Assembly: GCA_964423405.1 (NCBI GenBank)
Contig: CAYREY010000003.1
Coordinates: 62,001-126,000 of the forward strand
Direction of reading: 5' to 3'
Length of the DNA: 64,000 nucleotides
DNA from: Bog-950 sp964423405
Lineage (GTDB): Bacteria > Bacteroidota > Bacteroidia > Chitinophagales > LD1
Of this stretch, positions 59,201-64,000 are shown in pieces; positions within the stretch are counted from its first letter, which is position 1; each line of letters opens with the position of its first letter. The position numbers and the translations under genes are program-made. Below the pieces are notes generated by a model. That model had not been told where the DNA came from. It searched no databases and worked only from the letters and a program-made list of their open reading frames with translations.

Positions 59201-60548
59201 TAAAGTGTAACGACCACACACCATTGGCATCGCAACCCACCAGGTTATTAAACGGCTGGTTAGGTGCATAACTACCAGAGTATGGAGAAGTGCCCGATGT
59301 GATAGGCGGGCCGGCCGGTACAAAGCAGGTATTGGTAAGCGATGTGCCCGATATAGTGCTATCTTTTACAAGTAAAATAGAGTCGCCGCTGGGGCATACC
59401 AACCAGATATCAAACAAATCTACCCCACCAAAAAAGCTCATCGTCATATTACCAATACATACACTTGATATATAGTTAGAGGGCACTGTATTTAAATTCA
59501 GGTTGGTCACATTTATATCCATGGCTAAAAATGCGCGGCCCGGTGTAGCAGGTATTATTGGCGGAAAGCCGGGCAAACCCGGGGTACCGGTAATAGGGGC
59601 TGTTTCCTGATTACGGTAGGTAGGTGTTTTAGCAGGGCGCTGTACAATTTTAGCCGTAGCATTTAACTGTAGGCACTGGCCACTGCAAATGGTGGTATCA
59701 TTACCCGCATTTACTACTATAGTAGGGTTTACCACTACCAGCCGTACGGTATCGCTACAGGTATTGGTACCGTTGCTCATGTTTACTACGTAGTTTATAG
59801 TAGTATTAGGCGATACTGGTGTAGGATTAACTCCACCGTTCGGGCCGGCATTATATCCATCATGTACCCATACTATGTTGTACGAAGGGTCGTTACAGTA
59901 TATCACCACATTGTCTATACCCCAGTGGTCATAGTCGGCACCCGAGTCAGCATCCTGAAACCATCTAAACTTCGTATTTGAAGTTAATGCAGCCACCGGT
60001 ACAGGAAAACACCAGTTATTCCAGTTAATTAACTGTGGATCGGAACCGCCGTTTGGATCAAAGTAATTCAGGGTAGTCCACGTAGCACCGTTATCAATGC
60101 TATATTGTAAATAAACCCCTTCTAACGGTTCATCAGGCCCCTCACATGGTGCTGTGCAATTGCTGCACTGTGTAGCAAACAACATATCAAAACAAATGGT
60201 AACACCTGCATTGGCGCAACTACTCAAGTTAAATGATGTAGTTGTAAGTGCTCGTGGTACTGGCGACGAATTGCCCATCCAAACATGCGTAGTACCATCT
60301 ACACCATTGGAGCTACATGGGTTATTCCACATAGCCTGTTGTGTACTCTGCCAGCCAGGGCCGTAACTACCGCTGTTAAAATTCTCTGACAGCAGCGCTA
60401 TACCCTGCGCCTGGCCGAAGGCTGATAACGATGCATTTTCGCCGCATACTATCGTATCGCGGTTAATAGCTGCGCTTACCGTACAGCCCTGCGAAAATGC
60501 ATAGACTGATATAATACAGAATACAATAGTGCTTACAAGATTTTTCAT
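56286..60548 (-). CDS. 1420-aa secreted protein, SprB repeats and type B CTD
   Basis: Signal peptide MKNLVSTIVFCIISVYAFSQ. The N-terminal half has GCTVSAAINRDTIVCGE, then a large beta domain (SENFNSGSYGPGWQST ... DADSGADYDHWGIDNVVIYC, about 50-225) similar to Reelin-type repeats. A P-domain-like module follows (DIWLVCPSGDSILLVKD ... GVWSLHFNA, about 330-490). The second half has six or more SprB-type modules in near-identical tandem units (TTSTTQPSCGQTNGAINV, SYTYAWSDGPSTQQNRT). The end is the gliding-motility CTD (FWPNAFSPNGDGNNDVF, MYNRWGEKVFES), a type B T9SS signal. Its first ~515 residues are nearly identical to those of the next gene. Surface or matrix protein; no partner PorP gene is adjacent. 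Confidence 0.92.
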   Translation of the reverse strand: MKNLVSTIVFCIISVYAFSQGCTVSAAINRDTIVCGENASLSAFGQAQGIALLSENFNSGSYGPGWQSTQQAMWNNPCSSNGVDGTTHVWMGNSSPVPRALTTTSFNLSSCANAGVTICFDMLFATQCSNCTAPCEGPDEPLEGVYLQYSIDNGATWTTLNYFDPNGGSDPQLINWNNWCFPVPVAALTSNTKFRWFQDADSGADYDHWGIDNVVIYCNDPSYNIVWVHDGYNAGPNGGVNPTPVSPNTTINYVVNMSNGTNTCSDTVRLVVVNPTIVVNAGNDTTICSGQCLQLNATAKIVQRPAKTPTYRNQETAPITGTPGLPGFPPIIPATPGRAFLAMDINVTNLNLNTVPSNYISSVCIGNMTMSFFGGVDLFDIWLVCPSGDSILLVKDSTISGTSLTNTCFVPAGPPITSGTSPYSGSYAPNQPFNNLVGCDANGVWSLHFNAIFNGFSLPTGSFNSWTITFNDPEVAYTGNFTWSPTGNMTNSNTLTPTVCPPPGTFTLTVSDTAGCVTQSDVINVNTQACCALSASAATTQPTCGQSNGAINITPVPAGSYTFAWSDGPSTQQNRTGLPAGTYTVTVTSTSTPTCTFDTTIVLNSNSNLAVTFGVPTQPTCAGNDGSVQVTLSGGTPLYQITIDTGGAPVNQTSPVAGSLTIPSLGAGTINVSVTDGQGCLASATVTLVAPTNCCQLSATTSTTQPSCGQTNGAINVSPTPAGSYTYAWSDGPSTQQNRTGLGAGTYIVTITSTSIATCTFTTSVTLASPGGPTLTFSNPVNPTCAGGDGSVTVTLAGGTGPYTITIDTGSGPFTVTSPIAGQLPLPGLDAGTITASVQDANSCPSNASVTLTAPTNCCTHTVSAVLVQPTCGQADGSITLTASNGSGNYSYAWGGGQNTSSLTGISSGSYTVTITDIAFANCAIDTLFPLNDNSTLVLTLTNPVAPTCAGDDGQITVNLSGGTAPYSAEIDTTGGTPVQVPFIPAPINQSFTGLPPGAVTVTVTDAVGCQAVASVTLATPICCTIQADAVVTPPSCGLSNASVTVNITTAGVQPYTYSFNGGAYQAQNTFGNLAPGNYTVIAKDLNDCADTVLVTVPTSANSLQINIVTTDVSCFGAADGVVTANVVGGSTPYLYQWSGGTNDSTQTGLIPGTYTVTVADASNCTGSATAFITEPPLLTIDLGNDTTACEGTPINLSAPAGFTGYLWSGGETTQTILPTLAGTYAVTVTDANNCTATDAVDINLVPMPMVDLGDDKLVYEGQNTGIFAVINQGNGSGGTYNWMPDTLLSCNDCQNPVAYSADTITYMLVYTDNYGCTGTDAIVLNVLKVGDIFWPNAFSPNGDGNNDVFLPFGSGVKQIKWGMYNRWGEKVFESTNFFYGCDGTYKGAPLPAGVYVFTADVVMMNDRSLKYKGSVTLIR
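57880..59000 (-). repeat. Tandem near-identical SprB-type modules
   Basis: At least three consecutive coding units of about 145-150 codons repeat. Each starts at CCQLSA, continues with TQPSCGQTNGAI, then SYTYAWSDGPSTQQNRTG, then a PTCAGGDGSVTV block. Nucleotide similarity is high between adjacent units, so copy-number change is possible. Confidence 0.7.
59005..60548 (-). repeat. 5' half shared with the gene at 60673-63594
   Basis: Coding sequence for the signal, Reelin-like and P-domain-like modules. Hand comparison shows long blocks almost identical with 62045-63594 in the neighbouring gene, for example the CPSGDSILLVKDS and GADYDHWGIDNVVIYC parts. Downstream of these limits the two genes diverge. 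Confidence 0.8.
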
Positions 60549-60630
60549 CTATGTGCTTATGTTTTTATTTCAATACTTAAGTTGCCTTTATCTGTGGGTT
60601 GATACAACAAAAATATCTGCCGCCCTATAC

Positions 60631-60666
60631 AAAAAACAGTGCCCGAAAATTTATCCGGGCACTGTT
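60631..60666 (-). terminator. Terminator of the 974-aa cargo gene
   Basis: Minus strand AACAGTGCCCG-GATAAATTTT-CGGGCACTGTT, an 11-bp perfect stem followed by a T-run, directly after the stop at 60673. It separates the two paralogous genes. Confidence 0.8.
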
Positions 60667-60672
60667 CTTTTA

Positions 60673-63594
60673 CTACATCTTCATCAATTTTTGTGTAATA
60701 GCCCTGTTACCGGCGCTTATACGTAACATATAAACACCTGTAGCTACGTTCAGTTCAATCTCCGAACGTTGGTTATACAATCTGGTCTGGTAAACAAGTC
60801 TGCCTTCGGCATTATATACTTCACACTGTGCTCCTATCCAGCCTTTGCTTACTGCTATATTCCACATAGCAGTGGCATTAGGGTTAGGGTACACACTCAT
60901 TCTGTCTTCTTCCATATCATCAATACCGGTTACGGTTACTACTACCGGCAACGATAGAGCGGTACAACCATTCTGATCGGTTACCAGCACCGTATAGCTA
61001 CCCGACTCGTTGGCAACATACAATCCGCCGGTAGCACCCGGTATTGCTTGTCCATCGCGGTACCATTGGTAGCCCGCCGAACCATAGGCCAGCAACGAAT
61101 CTTCGTTTACACTTATGCTTACAGGAGGTTGCGGGTATGTATTTAACGGCAACTGGTTAGATGCCGCCGAACAGTTGGTATTGTCGGTTACGGTTACATA
61201 ATAATTACCGGCAAGTGTAGCCGAAATACATGCCGATGTTTCACCAGTGTTCCAGGCGTATGATGCATAACCGGCAGGGGCACATATAGTAGCCGTATCG
61301 CCGGCACACATCAGTTGTTTGTTGCTGGTTATAGATACGGTATTATTAAGCGAACTGCCCACTATAACACTGGCTGTTGCAGTACAGCCACTGGCATCCG
61401 ATACTGTAACAGTGTAGGTACCGTTAGCAAGACCTGTTAGCTGGGCTGAGTTTCCGCCATTGCTCCAGTTGTAAGTAGAGGCGGTACCCTGCGTTACGGT
61501 TACCGTTGCTGTACCATTGCTGTTGCCGCAGGTAGTATTGGTAGCCAATGCCGAAACAGCAATACTGCCGCCGGCATTTACTACTGCCGATGCGGTAACG
61601 GTGCAGCCACCCGGCGCTGTTACAGTAACGGTATAAGTACCGGCAGCCAGGTTGGTAGCAGAGGCAGTAGTAGCGCCGTTATTCCACTGGTAACCACTGG
61701 CAGTACCCGATAAAATACTAACAGTTGCCGAACCGGTATTAGTAGCACAACCGGTACCGGTAGTAGCTACCGATATGGTAGGGGCACCGGCAGCACCCAC
61801 TACTATAGTCTCTACACTCGAACAGCCATTGGCATCGGTAATAGTAACAGTATACGTACCTGCCCCTAAACCGGTACGGTCAGGTGTAGTTGCAGGGCCA
61901 TCGCTCCAGGCGTATGTGTAGTTGGCTGTGGGCGACATGGTAATATCTATAGCGCCATCGTTCTGCCCGCAGGTAGCCTGCGATGGTACAGCCGCAGCAT
62001 TAAAATTACAACAGGTATAGGTGCTCACTCTTACGGTATCGGTACGGGTAACACAACCGGCTGTATCCGATACTGTAAGTACAAATTCATTAGGTACAGG
62101 ACATACAGTAGGGGTAAGTGTGTTGCTGTTGGTCATGTTAGCAGTAGGGCTCCAGGTAAAGTTACCGGTGTACGATACCTCGGGGTCATTAAACGTTATG
62201 CTCCAGTTGTTAAACACACCTATAGGTAACGATACACTGTTTATCACAGCGTTCAGGTGTAGCGACCATACTCCATTCGCATCACATCCGGCAAGGTTAC
62301 TAAAAGGCTGGTTAGGGGCAAAGTTGCCGCTATAAGGCGATATAGCCGAAGTAATAGTACTACCCGCAGGTACAAAGCAGGTATTGGTTAACGATGCTCC
62401 GGTAAGGGTACTGTCTTTCACAAGCAATATCGAGTCGCCACTGGGGCATACCAGCCATATATCAAAAATCTCTATCCCACCAAAAAAACCGCTCATAGTA
62501 ACATTACCAATACATACGCTGGTTATATAGTTAGGTGTTACCGTATTCAGGTTCAGGTTGGTTACGTTAATATCCATAGCTAAAAACGCACCGCCCGGTA
62601 TAGGGGGTATAAGCGGCGGTATGCCCGGAAAACCAGGTGTACCACTTATCTGTGCAATCTCCTGATTAGAGTAAGTTGGTGTTTTAGCCGGACGCTGAAC
62701 TACTTTACCATCGGCATTAAGCGCCACACAGGTACCCGAGCAGATGGCAGTATCAAGGCCCGCATTTGCCACTACTATAGGGTTTACTACGTTAATAGTT
62801 ACTGTATCGGCACAGGTATTAGTACCATTGCTCATAGTTACCACATAGGTAGTGGTAGAATTAGGAGAATAAGGTGTAGGGTTGGCACCACCAGCACCAC
62901 CTGTGGTGTAACCACCCGGCCACGCTATGCTGTAAGTAGGGTCATTACAGTAAATTACAACGTTATCTATACCCCAGTGGTCATAATCTGCACCAGAGTC
63001 GGCATCCTGATACCAACGAAATTTAGTGTTAGCTGTAAGTGCTGCCTGTGGCACCGGAAAACACCAGTTACGCCAGTTAACAAGCTGTGGGTCGTTACCA
63101 CCATTCGGGTCAAAATAGTTCAGGGTAGTCCAGGTAGCACCGTTATCGGTAGAATATTGCAGGTACACCCCTTCTTGTGGTTCATCGGGGCCCTCGCAGG
63201 GGGCATTGTTACCCTGTGTGGCAAACAACATATCAAAACAGATTGTTACACCGGCGTTGGCACAGCTACTAAGGTTAAACGAAGTAGTAGTTAATACCCG
63301 TGGCACCGGCGATGAGTTACCCATCCAGATGTGGGTAGTTCCATCTACACCACCGGGGCTACAGGGGTTATTCCACATAGCCTGCTGGGTACTTTGCCAG
63401 CCCGGTCCGTAGGTACCGTTATTAAAATTTTCTGAAAGAAAAGCATTGCCCTGGGCATTACCGAAAGCCGACAATATTACGCTTTCGCCACATACAATTG
63501 TATCGCGCGATAAAGAGGCATTAACCGTGCACCCCTGTGCAAATGCATATTGCAAGCCGCATAGCGCAGCTACAAAAAGTAATAGTTTTTTCAT
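60673..63594 (-). CDS. 974-aa secreted protein, paralogue with type A CTD
   Basis: From the ATG at 63594, with signal MKKLLLFVAALCGLQYAFAQ. The first ~515 residues follow those of the 1420-aa neighbour: GCTVNASLSRDTIVCGE, a Reelin-like domain, and a P-domain-like module (DIWLVCPSGDSILLVKD). Then come three to four shorter SprB-like modules (DGAIDITMSPTANYTYAW, TYTVTVTAPGGC, NGTYTVTVSDASGC). The end is a type A T9SS domain (MSVYPNPNATAMW ... GVYMLRISAGNRAITQ) instead of the type B end of the neighbour. The two genes are therefore tandem duplicates with exchanged C-terminal secretion signals. Export to the surface by T9SS is expected; no enzymatic motif. Confidence 0.92.
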   Translation of the reverse strand: MKKLLLFVAALCGLQYAFAQGCTVNASLSRDTIVCGESVILSAFGNAQGNAFLSENFNNGTYGPGWQSTQQAMWNNPCSPGGVDGTTHIWMGNSSPVPRVLTTTSFNLSSCANAGVTICFDMLFATQGNNAPCEGPDEPQEGVYLQYSTDNGATWTTLNYFDPNGGNDPQLVNWRNWCFPVPQAALTANTKFRWYQDADSGADYDHWGIDNVVIYCNDPTYSIAWPGGYTTGGAGGANPTPYSPNSTTTYVVTMSNGTNTCADTVTINVVNPIVVANAGLDTAICSGTCVALNADGKVVQRPAKTPTYSNQEIAQISGTPGFPGIPPLIPPIPGGAFLAMDINVTNLNLNTVTPNYITSVCIGNVTMSGFFGGIEIFDIWLVCPSGDSILLVKDSTLTGASLTNTCFVPAGSTITSAISPYSGNFAPNQPFSNLAGCDANGVWSLHLNAVINSVSLPIGVFNNWSITFNDPEVSYTGNFTWSPTANMTNSNTLTPTVCPVPNEFVLTVSDTAGCVTRTDTVRVSTYTCCNFNAAAVPSQATCGQNDGAIDITMSPTANYTYAWSDGPATTPDRTGLGAGTYTVTITDANGCSSVETIVVGAAGAPTISVATTGTGCATNTGSATVSILSGTASGYQWNNGATTASATNLAAGTYTVTVTAPGGCTVTASAVVNAGGSIAVSALATNTTCGNSNGTATVTVTQGTASTYNWSNGGNSAQLTGLANGTYTVTVSDASGCTATASVIVGSSLNNTVSITSNKQLMCAGDTATICAPAGYASYAWNTGETSACISATLAGNYYVTVTDNTNCSAASNQLPLNTYPQPPVSISVNEDSLLAYGSAGYQWYRDGQAIPGATGGLYVANESGSYTVLVTDQNGCTALSLPVVVTVTGIDDMEEDRMSVYPNPNATAMWNIAVSKGWIGAQCEVYNAEGRLVYQTRLYNQRSEIELNVATGVYMLRISAGNRAITQKLMKM

Positions 63595-63601
63595 GGTGCA
63601 G

Positions 63602-64000
63602 CTATTGTATAGGTTTAACAAGTACGTTCGTCAACTCAAACTTTGTAAGCTCGGTTGAAGTAAGGTTCAATTGTTTGGCAAATATGTACAGTCGGTTATC
63701 GCGGGTTGTACATTCGCCCTCTATAGCAGCACCAGGCTCCAGTGTAACCGAAAAATCTCGTACATCTGGCTTGGCTGTTGTGTTGTTAGAAAAAGTAAGC
63801 TCTTTGGTATAAAACACCTCTACCTTACGATTCTGTAGGTTTACTACTTTCAGTAAAATCTTTTTTTGGTGTATACCGTTTGCGTTATCGTGGCATTCTG
63901 CCTCGCGGTACAAAATTTCTACTTCGCTGTTTTTAAAGTAGCTTTTCCAGTTTTCGCCGGCAAAAGCAGCTACACTCAAAAACAACATCATCAGGGGTAA
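63602..64000 (-). CDS. Small secreted protein, 5' end outside window
   Basis: About 130 residues visible; the frame is open to the right edge (LPLMMLFLSVAAFAG), so the true start probably lies just outside. A hydrophobic signal is followed by a beta-rich domain (WKSYFKNSEVEILYREAEC, KKILLKVVNLQNRKVEVFY, VTLEPGAAIEGEC), of the Ig-like or adhesin-related type common in Bacteroidota surface proteins. No T9SS signal seen. It ends 8 bp before the start of the paralogous cargo gene, so the two are probably co-transcribed. Confidence 0.7.
   Translation of the reverse strand, partial: LPLMMLFLSVAAFAGENWKSYFKNSEVEILYREAECHDNANGIHQKKILLKVVNLQNRKVEVFYTKELTFSNNTTAKPDVRDFSVTLEPGAAIEGECTTRDNRLYIFAKQLNLTSTELTKFELTNVLVKPIQ

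Overview
The window looks like a chromosomal segment of a Bacteroidota bacterium, most likely of the Chitinophagales/Sphingobacteriales type (inference). It carries five proteins that end in type IX secretion sorting domains (three type A-like, two gliding-motility type B-like). It also has a PorP/SprF protein next to an OmpA/TPR/PD40 protein, SprB-type repeats, a DUF4476 protein, Bacteroidota-style TAnnTTTG promoter boxes, almost no Shine-Dalgarno sites and several TTG/GTG starts.

Region 1, about 1-11.3 kb, is visibly AT-richer than the rest and holds almost only unrecognised genes, many of them membrane proteins. It contains: a three-gene set (receiver-like protein cut by the left edge, a 946-aa multi-pass membrane protein, a 177-aa two-pass membrane protein); a lipoprotein and a 7-TM protein; a PqiA-like pair; a 6-8 TM protein; a translationally coupled group in which a GNAT acetyltransferase sits between two small membrane-anchored proteins; and an overlapping pair of tiny genes, of which a start-less second copy lies 6.3 kb away. 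The region stops at a tRNA-Leu gene whose 3' end faces it, the usual geometry of an island integrated at a tRNA. It is the most likely place for an undescribed system.

Region 2, 11.4-17.7 kb, is housekeeping: tRNA-Leu(TAA), tRNA-Gly(GCC), mutS, a SpoU-type RNA methyltransferase, a long-chain-type acyl-CoA dehydrogenase and an RhlE-like DEAD-box helicase.

Region 3, 17.7-43.5 kb, is cell-surface and envelope: a 2194-aa beta-propeller/SprB-repeat adhesin-like protein, a collagen-like Gly-X-Y protein beside a sialidase, a lipid A-type acyltransferase, a PhoD-like phosphoesterase, a TPR protein fused to a DUF2971-like domain, and the OmpA / PorP-SprF / 1670-aa type B-CTD trio.

Region 4, 43.6-56.2 kb, mixes a CvfB-like RNA-binding protein, a queuosine-tRNA mannosyltransferase homologue, a cytochrome c-FTR1 iron permease fusion, a three-repeat T9SS cargo protein and a signalling cluster (PAS histidine kinase, universal stress protein, CoA-transferase, receiver-CRP/FNR fusion, lone receiver, P-loop NTPase, glutathione peroxidase). 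Three TGAT-N4-ATCA palindromes precede the kinase gene, the stress-protein operon and the cytochrome c-FTR1 gene. I read these as a small regulon of the receiver-CRP/FNR protein. A probable ~100-nt RNA with two hairpins lies between the kinase and the lone receiver.

Region 5, 56.2-64 kb, holds two tandem paralogous secreted proteins that share a near-identical N-terminal half but end in different (type B versus type A) secretion domains, and the 3' part of a small secreted protein cut by the right edge.
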